From Narthecium ossifragum (taxonomy: Eukaryota; Streptophyta; Magnoliopsida; Dioscoreales; Nartheciaceae), in NCBI GenBank assembly GCA_963920575.1, contig OY986966.1, positions 21,647,656-21,711,655 of the forward strand: 64,000 bases of DNA. The letters run 5' to 3'. The notes below the pieces were generated by a model, which saw only the letters and a program-made list of their open reading frames with translations, ran no database searches and was not told the DNA's origin. The stretch's first letter is position 1; the number at the start of each line of letters is the position of its first letter. Of the stretch, positions 22,056 to 35,344 are shown piece by piece. Made by a program: the position numbers and the translations under genes.

Positions 22056-25000
22056 TCACCTGATTGTGCTGCGTTGGTCCCAGTTAAGTAATGAGCATTC
22101 GGAATCGAAGCTACGGTAGTTTGAGGACCTTCGAGGTTTCACTGGACTCGTCTGACCTCTCAACCGAGGCGACTTCTGATGAACCACTGGAAGATTCCTG
22201 CCAGTTTTACTGAAGCTGGCATCACTGGCAATTGAAGGGTAAGGAGAACGCAGCCTACTTGTATATGGAAGGCAGTGTTCAGAGCAAGTGTCCGTCGAGC
22301 TCATCCTTAGCTTTGGTGTGCTCATTGATCTAAACCTTGCCTTGGTGGATGCGGTGGATGCCATGTAGCTCGGAAAAGAAGGGGAGGTTGTGAAGGAATC
22401 ATCATCATCTAATAATGATGTACGTCGGGGTCCGGTGAATGATCTTCTAGCCAAGGATACCAAATGAGATAATTCACGGTTGTCATTGTTGCCAACGGAA
22501 GCTAAGCATACAGGTGTATCTGGAACATGAAGCTGCCCATCACTGGTAATTTGATATGAGCGTGGTGTTGGTAAAATTTCAGGAATATCCTTTTCAGATG
22601 GTTGCATGCCCACCCATTGCTCCAGCCAGCTCCATCTTGGGTTCTGAAGATTTGCTTCAAATTCAGCAGCTGGTGTAGATAGCCTTCGCATGCTTCTTCT
22701 CTCCTGATAAAACCAGCCAATAGTTTATGAACAAGAACATCTCTACATGCCGCAACTGTACTGTAGAATTCATAAAGGTTATGTTGCTTGGTGTAAAAGA
22801 TATAGGTTGATCCTAAAAATCAGATACCAGTCTTTGACATTAATTAATGTGGTTGGCTTCTAGTAACCAAGAGAGCTAAGACTTGGTGGAGAACATATCG
22901 TACTCTTCATGCTAGGAATACTTTAACACGTCTTCCTCTGTAAACCATAAAAGACGTACTATATGTACCTGATAGGACGATGCGTACTGTATTGCCCTCT
23001 CCCGCTTCAATGCGGCCTTGTATCTGCTCTTTAGTATGGATTCAACCTCTTCCTTTGATAGGATGCTACTGTCCCATCTTTTCTGAATTTTCAGATGAAG
23101 CTGCCAACAGGAGTGAATCAGTAGTATATTGATGGAGGCATATCTTGCAATGGACAAATTCTTGCTTGTTAAATGAAGAGTGCTTTGGCGCTATGAAAAT
23201 GCAGATGCAGAAAGGTAATGCCCCTTTTCTAAGAGTTGGAAGATCTTCTGGCATGTATTCAAAGTTTTAAGAGAACTTAGTGAATATGAAATAGGATGGT
23301 CGTGCTCACGGTCTTTTACATGGTTGTGCAGTAAAAGTCAATATTGCAACTTTGCAACAATTAACATATCTGTTTCTAGCCCATCAAAGTCGCTAATCAA
23401 ATGGCATTGATCCATGGATGAACATGCACCTCAAGTACATCATCAAGACATAACTGTGATGATGGCAAAACAGTTATTGATGCCAATCACCTCGATTCTC
23501 AGCCTTCACAAATCCACAAAGGTCCATTTTAATGGCTGGAATCTAGTAAAAAGCTCTAAATTTGAGGATAATGGCGAGCAAAGCTTTAAGGCTTTCTTGA
23601 AGATTCAAACACAAAGAGTAGTCATGCATATATCATGAACGAGATAGACACTTTAGAAACCTGAAAAGTCTACTTATAGCCACAACATCAAGACCATGGA
23701 ACGTCTTTGTAGCTTAAGTTGACTATGGAAGCAGCCGGCAACTGTAAGTCTAGTTTTTCACCACCACCACCACCACCTCCCAGCTCTGTGGTAGAAAAAC
23801 AAAAAAGGAAAAGGAAAAGGGACGTAGAAGAATTGGACATTGAAAGTTACGCATGACCAAGTACATTTATTCAGCTGTCTTATGCAAAAACATCAACATC
23901 AGAACCTCGTTAGATTTTACTGATAGAAAACAAAAGTATTGACTTACTGTATGCTATAGGCTAAAATTTTAACGAGAAACCAAGTTGATACTTGAACATT
24001 AATGAAGTTTTTGCACTTTATTGGACAACGAAATAATGCAGATTCATTTCTTGCAAAAAGATATTATGATTTGTGCAACTCACTTGTGCCCTCCAGTTTT
24101 CTAGCTCCTTCGTTTCTTGATCAACATTAGCTTTATAATCAGAAGCCCAGTTATCCTCTATCATCTTCGCCCTATTAGCATGGGCTTGTGACTGGATTTT
24201 CATAAGACATTGCAGACTTTTTAGAGTTATAGATGTCTGTCGCCTCACTGCTTGGCCACGAATAAGAGCTTGAAGCTTAACCAGGCCCTTGAGTGCTCGC
24301 AAAGCTCTTCTTGCCTAAAAGCAAGAGTGACCATGTTAGTTATTGATGCATCTTCAATTGACTAATTCTAGATATTAGCCGAACACAGATAACTCTGTTT
24401 GGAAGTAAGCTGGATTTTCATAAGAGATTGCAGACTTTTTAGAGTGATATCATGAAGCACAATAAAGCATGAAAAACTTTTAGGCTATAAATATATCACT
24501 TGTTTAACCCATAAGAGTCCCACAATCTCTCAACCAAAATACTTCAACTCAGGTAAGTGTCCTACATTTAGCGATGGCATAATCAAATTACAGACACCTC
24601 TGTTGATCCATTCCAAAATCAGAAAAATGTGCTTTGAATCATGAATTTGCATTATTAGGGTTCATGTCGTCTTCATTCTTTTTGTTTGTTCCAACAACAA
24701 GATACAGCTACACTCTGTTTACCTACTTCATAACAAGCAGTGCAAAGTTTTTATTGCACTAAGTATACTTGCTATTAGGAAGAAAAAAAAATGTATACTT
24801 TCTATTCGAAAACTTGTTGGGCTTTTTATAGTTGGCAAGTTCGCCAAAAAAATGTTAACATCTTTGTATCATACGCCAACAAGCATAACCCTTTAACCAC
24901 TAGCTCAACCTTAAACACAATTTACTAGTCAGATCAAGTATGCTGAGCCTAAAAGCCTACATGATAAGGGCTCAACATTAGTAGATTCCACTACTGGTTC

Positions 25001-26664
25001 TGTTTTAAATCTGTTAGTTAGCACAATTTCTTCTCCATTTTCTTACTCCTCTCTCCAAATTTTTTCTTTGAGCATCAGTAATTCAATTATATAGTTCTTT
25101 TCAATACCTTGAATTTGGTCACCACAATATGGTTGACATAGAACTTTGCTTTTTCTTGTGATTGAGTAGGCACAAAATCTTGGCCATATGTTATGGACCC
25201 AAGAGCTCCAGGAATTAAGAGTATAGACATTCTAGGTTTTGCTCAATTACACCATAATAGAAGTCAGTTTACAAATAAGATATACTTGGTCCTTCTTTCC
25301 TCACATCTCACACTTCTATACTTTTTGCAAGATAGAAGGGAAGCTCAAATAGTCATACCAGCAACCATAAATCGGGTGCCAAAACCTTTCAAATAGATGA
25401 GGAAAACGTAAGCAAAGAATGGTAACGCAAACAAATGCAACTGGGAGGGGAGGAAGGTGCCAGGGAAAAAAAGCTTATCGATAATGGGTTCAGAAAGAGA
25501 TTCCTACCAAGACATCTGAAATTAATTGGAGATGCTTCATCTGTAGCCAAATCCACAAAGAAAATCTCACCTTCTCTCTCTAGAATGGGTTCAAACAAAG
25601 ATTTCTACAATGACATCAGAAAAGAAAAAGGCATAGAGGACAAAGGATGCCTCATCTGTAGCCAGATCCACTAAAATTATCTGTCTCTCCCTCCCTCTCC
25701 GTCCGTCCCTCTCTCTTTCTCTCGCTCGTTCCCTCCCTCCCTCCCTCCTTTTTGGCAAATATATAGGATGTGCAATAGCTAGGAGACGAGTAGAGAGGGG
25801 ATTAAAAAACTTGAGGGCAATTTCTTAGTCAATTTGAACAGGAATTTTTCCTTGTATATTTTGAATTGCATGTTTGAGAGGAGATAGTTCATTGAGAATT
25901 AGCACTTTAGAAGACATGTAACATAAATGAACTTTGTCAAGAAATTCATGGCTTATTTTATGACACTCAAGTGCTATGTCACAATGGTGGAACTAACAGA
26001 CTATAGATTCATGAGAGAGCATTTGAACCTTATGCTATTTTCAATAATTCAAATTGCAGTCTAGCTGAGTAATTTGATATATATTCCGAAGTTTTTAGAT
26101 GGGTATAGTAAAATCAAAGTTCATTGTCTCTAGAATGCCAAGTTTGATGTGATACTACGCACATAAGCCATCAATTATTCATGTTACCTCTTTATGTGGT
26201 TAGGAGTAAGTATTTCTCTGAATTGTAAAACTTACAAGATATCCACGGAATGCAGTTTGAATTTTAATGGCTGCAACTTCTCGGCTTCGCTGATGAGATA
26301 ATGGAGTCCCTGTGAGCCGGACAACTTGAGCAGCTGCATGAGCAGCAGCAACAGCTGCCTCAGCTGCAGCCGCAGTGGCAACAGCAACGGCCACCGCATG
26401 TTTGCTCTGCTCTTCTTCAGCTTCTCTTAGAGTATTTGACCCCAGAGATGATGGAGCTGGAAGAGCAGGTGAGCATTTCGAGTTTAGCCTTCCAAAGAAC
26501 CATCTCTTTCGTCTATCTTTCTGAAACCACAAGCCTTAAATGACTAACTCTTTTGAGAAGCGCAATACTAAGGCTTAAGCAAAAGCTATTACCTTCTCTT
26601 TGTTCGTTTTGGCGTCTGAGCCAAAGAATCTCTTCAAGCGATGAAACCAATTCTTCGTTCCCAT
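22056..26664 (-). CDS. IQ67-domain (IQD) calmodulin-binding protein
   Basis: Plant IQD scaffold that binds calmodulin and typically associates with microtubules, plasma membrane or nucleus. Five exons on the minus strand: 26593-26664, 26236-26520, 24084-24314, 22969-23100 and 22056-22703; all introns are GT-AG and phase 0, giving 455 residues. The IQ67 region begins near residue 107 with [13 protein letters not shown] and continues across the phase-0 intron into [20 protein letters not shown], the diagnostic IQD junction. A third motif is [11 protein letters not shown]. An Ala-rich tract lies at residues 66-89. The last exon has WSWLEQWVG and a DUF4005-like [18 protein letters not shown]. The basic N terminus [16 protein letters not shown] is typical. 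It appears intact. Confidence 0.93.
24315..26235 (-). other. IQD intron 2 with CT-rich microsatellite
   Basis: A 1.9-kb intron interrupting the IQ67 coding region at GYL/ARR. At 25679-25752 it carries a CCCT/CT-rich low-complexity tract. No transposon was recognised in it. Confidence 0.6.
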
Positions 26665-27700
26665 AGAAAGATCATCAGATGTGGCAAACTGACTTAATAA
26701 TGGGAAACACTGCACAACTGAAAGGAATAAAATGAGGGACGAAACATCAAGCCATCATCTTCTACCTCTGATATAAACCCAAACAGAAACAGAAAAGGGA
26801 AGCCTGGAATATTAACAGAATCACCATGATATCTAAGCAATCTAATTTTTGTTTAGCACATATAAATGTATGTGGACCAAAATCATCAACAGTATCACAA
26901 GGGGATTTGGGACAAAAAAGAAAGCAATATGAGAAGATCTTTAAAACAGGCAACAAGTATAGAAGAAGAAAGTCAATTTCCATTTCATCCCGAATCTTTA
27001 AAACAAGCATCATGAGAAAATCCAATTTAATTGGTGGTAGAATAGGAAGGATTAGAACAAGTAATAATAACTACAGAACAAAGTCAATTTGGAAAAGATC
27101 GGAAGATCATTCGAGCACTTAATCAACCCAAAATATTTTCTGATATCTCACATATCATCAAAATCTTACATTTAGACAATGATGATTTACCTACACTATA
27201 TAACTGCAAAAGCAATGTAGGAATTGGAAATCCCTAAGAACAATGAGAAATCATTTGATTCCCCACTTAAATTCCCCTTTTGGTACCCTTGGGCTTCCCA
27301 AATCATAATAAGATTTATGTTTGATATCAAATCATAGAAATTAGACCTCAAAACTGAGATCATTTGATACATTTCAATGAAACAAAGACTTGAGGAAAAC
27401 ATCCAAATCAACCTCCTTAAATCCAAGCATTTAGAACACATACATACCTGTCAAGGATGCAGCAGCAGCAGCAGCATTGGATCATGTACGTAGGAGTGCT
27501 CAAAGGGTCTCTCCAATAATACCATTATAAAAAGATAAGATTGATCCCCATGACCTAACTATAAGTCCATCCATAACTAGGCATTAGAGGAGAGGAGCTG
27601 TCACTTCCTCTTTGGGCTTTGGTAGTGGTAGGGGCTCAACTTTCTCTTTCGCTTGGTCTACTTCTCCTGGATGGGGGTGGGGGGGGGGGGGGTTGGATCA
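26665..27700 (-). promoter_or_regulatory. IQD 5' UTR, UTR intron and promoter region
   Basis: On the minus strand, GACAG followed by GTATGTATGT near 27448 looks like a splice donor ending a 5' UTR exon rich in GCAGCA repeats (27455-27475). An acceptor lies near 26710 (TTGTGCAG), about 45 bp before the ATG. A leader intron is common in IQD genes, but this one is inferred. A plus-strand run GGGGGT followed by 14 G lies at 27673-27692. Confidence 0.45.
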
Positions 27701-28332
27701 TCTCAGTTCTCAGGAGGTGGGGCTGAAGCCTCAAAGGCGCTGTCTTGGAAAGGCCAGACTGCCCATTTTTATGCATGTTCGGCGCAACTGCTGCTGCTGT
27801 TGCTGGGATGATGACACTGTCGACCCCTCAAAAGTCACAAATTCAAAGTGCATGACCCACGCGCACCAACCATGATCAAAGAGGAGATGATACTTTTACA
27901 TACTAGTCCTCTAAAAGTTTCATATTACATATCTCCTCTCCTGGAATCTTGATGATTGTAATAAATTTCCCTGGAAGAAAAAAGAAATGTAGGGGTATTA
28001 TTGATGACTGAAGGAATTTGCATCAATACCCTTCATTTCTTGGAAATTTTGCATTACCCTTACTAGAATCACGATAATGTGAAAGCAAGATGGCTTTAAG
28101 CATGGATGTAATAACAAAGTACAAACTCATGTTCCTTGTTAGATGATACTACTACTTTCAAAATTAGATTAATTATAGGAATGCCATCCAAATTTGTATT
28201 TAATAAACACGATTGCCTCACTATCTTTTCTTTCACGTCTAAATGTGTAATAGCTGTCATGGGTAGGATTAATTTCAGCGGGGCAATCCCAAACTCGTCT
28301 CATATACAAAACCCCATCCCTGAGCCCGTCCC
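27701..28332. other. Intergenic, no gene recognised
   Basis: Mixed-composition DNA with only short frames without recognisable domains. Confidence 0.3.
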
Positions 28333-28395
28333 AAAACCACGCGGAGTTTGAGAGTATGTTGTAAGCATCTGTTACCTGGCCTTTGGGCTCAACTC

Positions 28396-28431
<36 letters not shown>

Positions 28432-28441
28432 ACACGGAGTT
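28333..28441 (+). mobile_element. 5'-truncated LINE tail with TSD
   Basis: A 77-bp insert (28349-28425) ends CTTTGGGCTCAACTCATTAAA followed by about 30 A. It is flanked by a 16-bp direct repeat, AAAACCACGCGGAGTT (28333-28348) and AAAACCACACGGAGTT (28426-28441), one mismatch. Same 3' consensus as the insert near 1300. Confidence 0.8.
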
Positions 28442-29556
28442 GTATACCTGATCCCATACCCATTTAAAATTCAACCTGCTTAACTCGTCGTCATGCCGCC
28501 GCATATAATACTAATGTGAACATGATAACAGTTCACATAAAATTAAAAAAATAAATGTTATATTATAAAATAGAAAATCGACAAGTGAAAGGGACATTCA
28601 TTGTAGATTCGCAACATCTAAGTATACAATCAAACAATTGCAAAGACAATTACTAGGAATGTTTATATGCTATATTTTGATATTATTTAATTATATATAC
28701 ACACATATCAACCTTATAAGGAGCAAAAACTGTTACAACCGTTTACCTCCTATTAATTTATTTACATGTATATTTTTCTAAGTTAACTTTGTATATTTTT
28801 ATCATCTTCCCTAAGTTAGTTTTAAATATACATCCTTATAATCATAAGACAGGAGATTAGTTTTAAATATACATACTTATCTACCTTATAAGATCCAAGG
28901 TAGTTACTTTTATGACTCATCATCTGAGTCATAAACTTATACACACATGACATACACGTGGCATACACGTGGTATAAAATTATAATTAAATAAACAAAAA
29001 AAAGATAGTGGCTGATGTGACGTAAGTTATAATAGAGATAGTGGGGGCGGACAGTTAGCCGTGTCAGGTGGCACAGGCCCATCACCTAGTACATATATAT
29101 TGCACGATGATTAAGTAATTTATATATATATAATCATGACGAGTTTGGGTTTTTTAAGATTAAACTCAAATCCATCTCAAACCCATCTCAAACCCGTATT
29201 ATTAGGGGCGGGACAGGGTAGTAACATACTTAACCCGACTCATTGCCATCCTAGATATCTTCATAACAAAAGCGTACATAAGAATGGCTTAGCGTATTTG
29301 ATCCGTCTCTTGATCTATGTATGAAAACCAGGAATGGAAGAGTCGAGAGTCAATCCCCGTGGTATGGGATTAAGGAGTACTTTGAAATTATGAGTGAGGT
29401 GAGGGGTGTATCTGCAACTTGAAGAATGAAAGGTGATTGTAACAGTGTGGGACCCTTTCGAACTGGCTATGCGGTGTTTACAGCCCATGAATCTATACAT
29501 TAAAAATTCCCATATTATTCCCCATCTCCACATTCTTGTGCTCTGTGCCTTCGCCA
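28442..29556. other. AT-rich intergenic with a possible hAT-like end
   Basis: AT-rich DNA. Near 29200-29253 the sequence CCCGACTCATTGCCATCCTA resembles the TAGGATGGCAAT-type terminus of plant hAT MITEs, and CCCATCTCAAACCCGT repeats precede it. No matching second end or 8-bp TSD was found. Confidence 0.25.
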
Positions 29557-29567
29557 CTGCAATCCAC

Positions 29568-31885
29568 ATCTTCTTCTTTTTTTTTTCTTTTTTTTTCTCT
29601 TTTTTTTTTTTTTTTTGATAAGATGAGCCTTTGGGTTAAAATTTATGAACACAACCTCGTTACAATAACATCATACATGCAATAATGCCCCTGATTCAGA
29701 TGACTAGGCGAACACTTTCCCGGTCATACGACACGCTCGAACAACATTATCGGCTCTCGTATTACACACTCTAGAAATATAGAGGAACAATACAGAGTTA
29801 AAAAGTAGAGCATATAATCATATGTTCTTAGCCATATGTTCCACATATGGGGGCCATCCTCTTACTCCATTGAGAATCTGAGCAGCAGTGATTGAATCAG
29901 TTTCGATGATGAGCTTCTTTAAACCTTTGGAGTTTGCCCTTCCATTGCTTCTAAAATTGCTTTCATCTCTCTTTCTAGAACCGAGCTAACAATGACTGGC
30001 GTAGCCCATGCCCACTCCTCCTTTTTGTCTGCTGATACGCTAGAATGCCTATAGCCGCGCCCCCCGAAGAAGGGTCAATGGACACATCTGTTTGGATGAT
30101 ATGAGTGCCTCCCAACATAGGATCGCGCCTGAAGCTTGCATTGATCTGTCAGGATTCTGTGTTTAGATGCTCTTTCGCTTGCCTGGTGATCCTACAAACC
30201 ATGGCTTCTATGGAGTCCCATTTCTCTTCAAATACAATATTGTTTTATCTTTCCATATTAGCCACATGTCTTATCCTAAGAAAGCCTTGATATTCTTTGA
30301 GCCTTTGCCAATCATCAAATTGAAAATAGCATCCGGGTTCCACGGGAGAAGGTGGGATCCTTCTTTTCGAGCTAATAATGAGAAGACATTGAAGGTGAAT
30401 TGGCATCCTAGGACAACATGAGCAACAGTCTCTGCTTCTCTGTCGCATCTGGGACATTCCAGCTCGAAGGAAAGGTCCAACCTCCATAGCTTGTCTCGGA
30501 CTGGAAGTTTCCCATGGGTAACCTGTCATAGGAAGTGCCTCACCCTTGGACCAACTGGAGTTCTCCACACTCTGATCCAAGCTTCTTTATCATCGAATTT
30601 ATGCTGTGGGATTGATTCCTGAATCTGCGCAAGATAGGCTAAGGCATAGCATTCCTTACCGGAGCTACTGAGGGGCCAACAGTTGAGATCACTCTCTCTA
30701 CACCTCCATCGTAGTATTTCATCAATAAGGAGTGGGTGGAAAGCTGCTTGTAATCTCGTTGTATCCCAATCTCCATTAGTAAATAGTTCACATACTTTGA
30801 TTTGCTCCAACCCAATGTATGTATTATACATAGTTGGCCATCTTGACAGCGGCATATCCACAATCCAAACATCATAGATGACATTAAGACTGATCATTAC
30901 ACCATGTTCCCAGATCAGGTTCTTTCTCAAAGAATATGCTGCATAGCGAATGTGGCGCCAATGGTGTGAAGCAGGTTTAGTATCACGGCATGAGGAGAGA
31001 GCTCCTAGTCACTGGTACTTTGCTCGTGCCATCTCTTTCCATATATTCAGATGCGGGTCCAGGAAGGAAGAAACTCTTTTAACCTTGAGAGCAACTTGCC
31101 ATGTATTGAGATCCCTGACTCCGAGTCCACCGGCCTCCTTAGGTGTACAAACCTCTTTCCACGCTATATTACTAATGCCATACTTACGCCCCTTCCATAA
31201 AAGCCACGACAGATGTGGTCTATTTGGCCAATTACTCTAATTGTGATGTGAGTAGTAGACATTACAAAGGTAGGGATTACTTGCAGCACGGTCTTTAGGA
31301 GAATCAATCATCCTGGGTCTGAAATGTGCCGCCCCTGCCAGGAGAGTATACGTACAACCAATTTGTCCAGTAACAGAGCACAATCCCTCTTAGTAACCCT
31401 ACCAGGGCATAGAGGAGTGCCCAGGTAGGTCCATGCTCCCTCAGCTTGAGAGTGACCAAGAATATGACAGATTGTTTGCCTCCTTTCAAGAGGAGTAGAA
31501 GATGAGAATTGCACTGAAGACTTGACTCTGTTCATCTCTAGACCTTACAGCGGTTTGAAGTTGAGGAGGGACTCCTTCACACGTCTAGCCTCGAAACATG
31601 TTGCCTTGGAAAAGATGAGGCAATCATCTATGTACAGAAGATGTAAGAGGGAAAAATAAGAATTCTTGAAGCTCAAACCTTTGAATCCTGTTGTAGGATT
31701 CTTCAAAATTCTAGAAAGCACTTCTTAGACGATGAGGAAAAGGTAGGGAGAGAGGGGATATCCTTGCCTCAGTTCACACTCGGAATTGAACCTGCAATTA
31801 AGCTTGCCATTGATAATAATGGCGAATGTAGGACCAGTAACGCAAGTCATGACCCACGTAATCCATCTTGGTGGAAAACCCATCC
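29568..31885 (-). mobile_element. LINE 2, 5'-truncated L1-type retrotransposon
   Basis: A 2.3-kb minus-strand LINE flanked by an 11-bp TSD, CTGCAATCCAC (29557-29567 and 31886-31896). A long T-run at 29572-29617 is its poly(A). In order: reverse transcriptase with HLLYIDDCLIF (YADD-type motif, near 31640), ICHILGHSQAEGAWTYLGTP, then zf-RVT with VRHFLWQVTHGKLPVRDKLW and CPRCDREAETVAHVVLGC (about 30400-30560), then an RNase H-like part near 29870-30100. Stops and frameshifts interrupt it. The endonuclease half is absent, so it inserted truncated. Confidence 0.87.
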
Positions 31886-31934
31886 CTGCAATCCACTGTT
31901 GTTAGTATCGCCGCTCCCAATGCACTAATATAAG

Positions 31935-34356
31935 TGTGAGGACCTGTCCCTCTATTCTTGTAGCTCGTTGTTGACCACAAGGGCAATTTGGTAAATTGCG
32001 TCTCGTCGGTTAGTTTCTCACCCGTGTGCGCGCACAACCTCTGATAGATGGTTGTGTTTGACTAGATCCATTTAGGAGGTTTTTTGACCTGTGGATTGAT
32101 CGAAGCTAGTATTCGATCGATCCAGCCAGTCTTGGATCGATCGGACTTGGTGTTGGATTGATCGAACACTGTAGCTTGTCGGTGGAGTTGTGAGGACAAC
32201 CGTCGTGGCCGTCGCTCTCCACTGTCAGGGGAGAGGAGACTTTCTCTCCTCTGCTCCCCCTTTTCCCTGGCCTTCCCGGCTTTCCCTGGCTTTTCTTCCT
32301 CTTCTCTTCTCTTCTCTTCCTTCTTCCTTCCTTCTTCTTCCGGCAAGCTCTGCTTGCTCTGTTTTCTTCTGGCAGCCCCCTTCTTCTTCTTCGTTCTCCC
32401 TCCTCCGGCTACCATTTTGGGTGTTCCAAAACTCGTTGGATCCGTGGCGGCGTGAGGAAGATCCCTGGTGAGGTTTGGAACCTTGTTGGTGACTGGTTGG
32501 CGGGGAAGCAACCAAGGATTGCGTTTCCGGTAGGTGTTCTACCTACATGAGTTAGTTTAATGGGTTTCTCTTAAACTAGCCGTTTGATCTTGCTGTTCTT
32601 TGTGTTGTTGGATTCCTCTTGCTTAGTAGAATTTCTGGTATAAGTTTCATAAACTTTGGTTGAGATTTTAGTAGGATTTATGCATGTTTAATCTTGGATT
32701 TTCCGGTTTCTGTTGTTCTTGAAGAACAGCCGGCTTACGGCGAGTTTTCTGATCAGTAGGTGCATGTTCTTGGGTTTTGATGAACATAAGAGTTGTAGAT
32801 GTCTGAGTTATCTCTCACACCCAATCAATTTCATAATTTTCTGATTTTCCTACGATTTGTTATGAATTTATTACTGGAGGGCTGCGTTGCAGCAAGTAAC
32901 TAGTAAGTTAGTTTGATTAGCGGTTTTGATTAGTGTTTTCCCGTTAATCTAGCCGTTGGATGTTTCGGGATTTTGGATATGTTGATCCCAGCATATAGAT
33001 CTACTGGAGGCTAGGTTGGATCCCGAATTTGACATCGGTTGGACGTCGGATTGACGGATCAACTACCTGCTATGTAGAGAATGGTTTCTTTTCTTGGGCT
33101 TTCCAAGTTCGATCGATCCAAGGACAAGTTGGATCGATCAGACTGCAAATAGGATCGATCCATGCAAGTAGGATCGATCCATACAAGTTGGATCGATCGG
33201 ACTGCAAGTAGGATCGATCCATGCAAGTTGGATCGATCGGACTGCGAGTAGGATCGATCCATGGTTATGTTGGATCGATCCAGGTTGCACCCAAGATGCC
33301 ATGTTCACTGAGGGCAAGTCGGATCGATCCAAGGGTATGTTTGGATCGATCTAGTGTTTCCAGGAACAGTGCTTGAGGGTAGTAGAGAATGGTATGTTAG
33401 TGATATTGCTATAACTGTTGTTTGTTACCGCTTTGTGGTTGAACCAGGAGTGTGATGACTCTCGGGATTGTGTAGAATATATGGGCTGGCTGTATGCCTT
33501 TATCGCTTTGTGGTTAACCGAGGGAGTCATGAACCCTCGGGAATGTTTAGTATAAATGGGCCAAAGTTTGTGCCTTTGATTGTTGCTTGTTTATACTGTT
33601 GCATGCATTGTTGATTGTGCATTAGATGCCTAGGGTTTGACTATAGTGCTGTTAGTCTGCTGTTTGAGGTCGTGTTAGCTCTGTCGCTTGGAGTGCTGAG
33701 AGTTGGTTGTCATAACCACGGTTGTTCCGCCAAGTGTGGAGGTCTCGCTTGGAGAAGGGTGTCCTACATGTATCGTCCTTGTCCACCCTATGTCAGGGGT
33801 TGTCGGAGGAGGTCCACCCTAGGCAGTGGTTGTCGGAGGGACGTACTTTGGACAGGTACCCTTCTGGTTATTGACAGGATTTATGGGGTCCTTGGTAGGC
33901 CTCAGTACTTGGCACAGAGCTAGATCAGTTGCAATTTCCCCTTCCTTGTGTGTGTCGTAGAGTAGAACCCTACTGAGCTTAGTGCTCACTTCTACCCGAG
34001 CGACGTTTGCAGGTGCAGGTACCAGCTCCCCTTCGGTGGGCCCCAGTTGCTCATCCTGCGGTGGCGCGTCGACATCAGGACATGTTTGAGGGCCAGGATG
34101 GTTTCTGCTGTGCTTTTCAGGAGACTACTGATGATGTAACCTTTTGAGTTTTATACATCTTTTGTACGTGAGGAATGGTTTAAGTAAATATTAATGTAAC
34201 TCTGTTTTATGTACAGTTTTGTAATAATAGGAGTTGTTAGATTTACTTCTGTCCTCTGACTGCTTATTGTAACTGTTTCCGCCAGTTGTTGTTAGTAGAT
34301 GTAGGAACCCCCCTTGCGTCCCGGCCCGGATGGGTTTTCTGGGCCGGGGCGCGACA
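31935..34356 (+). mobile_element. Solo LTR, G-LTR family, copy B
   Basis: A 2422-bp LTR from TGTGAGGACC (31935) to GGGGCGCGACA (34356) with a perfect TSD, ATAAG (31930-31934 and 34357-34361). The GC-rich block near 32220-32440, the CTACCCGAGCGACGTTTGC block near 33990 and the terminal GTCCCGGCCCGG block match copies A, C and D. It lies about 40 bp beyond LINE 2. Confidence 0.88.
33108..33352. repeat. GATCGATC minisatellite in G-LTR copy B
   Basis: About 11 units of roughly 20-30 bp, AAGTAGGATCGATCCATGC and variants with GGATCGATCGGACTGC. A few more lie at 32115-32165. Confidence 0.85.
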
Positions 34357-34373
34357 ATAAGTGTTAAAAATAT

Positions 34374-34735
34374 TAGTAAAGTTTTGTCTCCACGTTGCAT
34401 GTTATTGCACATGCCGCAAATCGGTAGTCCACTATCGATTCTATCATTTACTCCATCGGTGGTGGTCTACAGATGGATTAGATTAATGAATCGGTAGTGG
34501 ACTACCGATTGAATTGTATCGGTAGTGAGCTACCGATTGGTTGATATATTTTATCGGTATCTCACTACCGATGGACTAGATGAATACTTCAATCGGTAGT
34601 GAGCTACCGATTCATTGATCTAGTCCCACTACCAATAGACTAGAATAGACTAGAAGAGAGAATCGGTATCTCACTACTGATTCGCGACATATGTAATACA
34701 CATGCCATGTGAGCATGTACACAAATCATCGCTCT
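34374..34735 (+). mobile_element. CGGTA-palindrome hAT-like MITE, copy 2
   Basis: 362 bp with a perfect 8-bp TSD, AAAAATAT (34366-34373 and 34736-34743). It contains many palindromes, for example AATCGGTAGTGAGCTACCGA and ATCGGTATCTCACTACCGAT. The 3' end CACAAATCATCGCTCT matches copies 1 and 6. Confidence 0.8.
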
Positions 34736-34759
34736 AAAAATATGTGTGGGGGAAGAAGA

Positions 34760-34910
34760 GAAAGAGTTGCATGTTAAGGCATAAGTTGCATGGTTTAGAC
34801 GTCTCCATGGGACCAGTCTTTTGTGGTCGCATGGGGATGGATTTGGTCATTTTGATATAAGTTGTTTGTATTTCCTGACCAGTTGGCTCGTCTCATTAAA
34901 AAAAAAGAGA
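34760..34910 (+). mobile_element. Probable truncated LINE tail
   Basis: CCAGTTGGCTCGTCTCATTAAAAAAAAA (near 34880-34907) matches the LINE 3' consensus of the inserts at 1300 and 28400. A short direct repeat AGAGAAAG occurs near 34760 and 34909, a possible TSD that is too short and simple to be convincing. Confidence 0.45.
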
Positions 34911-35344
34911 GAAAGAAAACACATATATTTACGTAGTTTATTTGAGAATATGGTTATATCTACAAAGTCATTGGAGTTCACTGTTCAAGGCAAAGACACG
35001 CCAGGTATAAGTTACAATGATGATTTCCCACACAAACCCTCGTATCCTAGGGTTTTGACATCTAAAAAAATTACATAAACTATCCTACTAAGAGATCTTA
35101 TATTTTGTTTTGCTATACTCCGGCGAACCCCATATATTTTGCGTGGTGTAACATAGTCAGCCCGTAATATACTATGATGATTGAAGTTCAGGCACATATC
35201 TCAACACTAAGCATTATTATAATGTTAGCCAATTTAATTTGATTTTCCATTTTTCATATGGATAAATAAGCACGTTCGCAATATCACGAAAACTACTCGT
35301 TTTGTCAAAAATTACAATGTGATCCCTGCTTTTTGCAAAAATTA

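Noticed and set aside
28242..29253. A complete hAT element ending at 29253
   Set aside because: Only one hAT-like end could be read; no matching inverted end or 8-bp TSD on the left.
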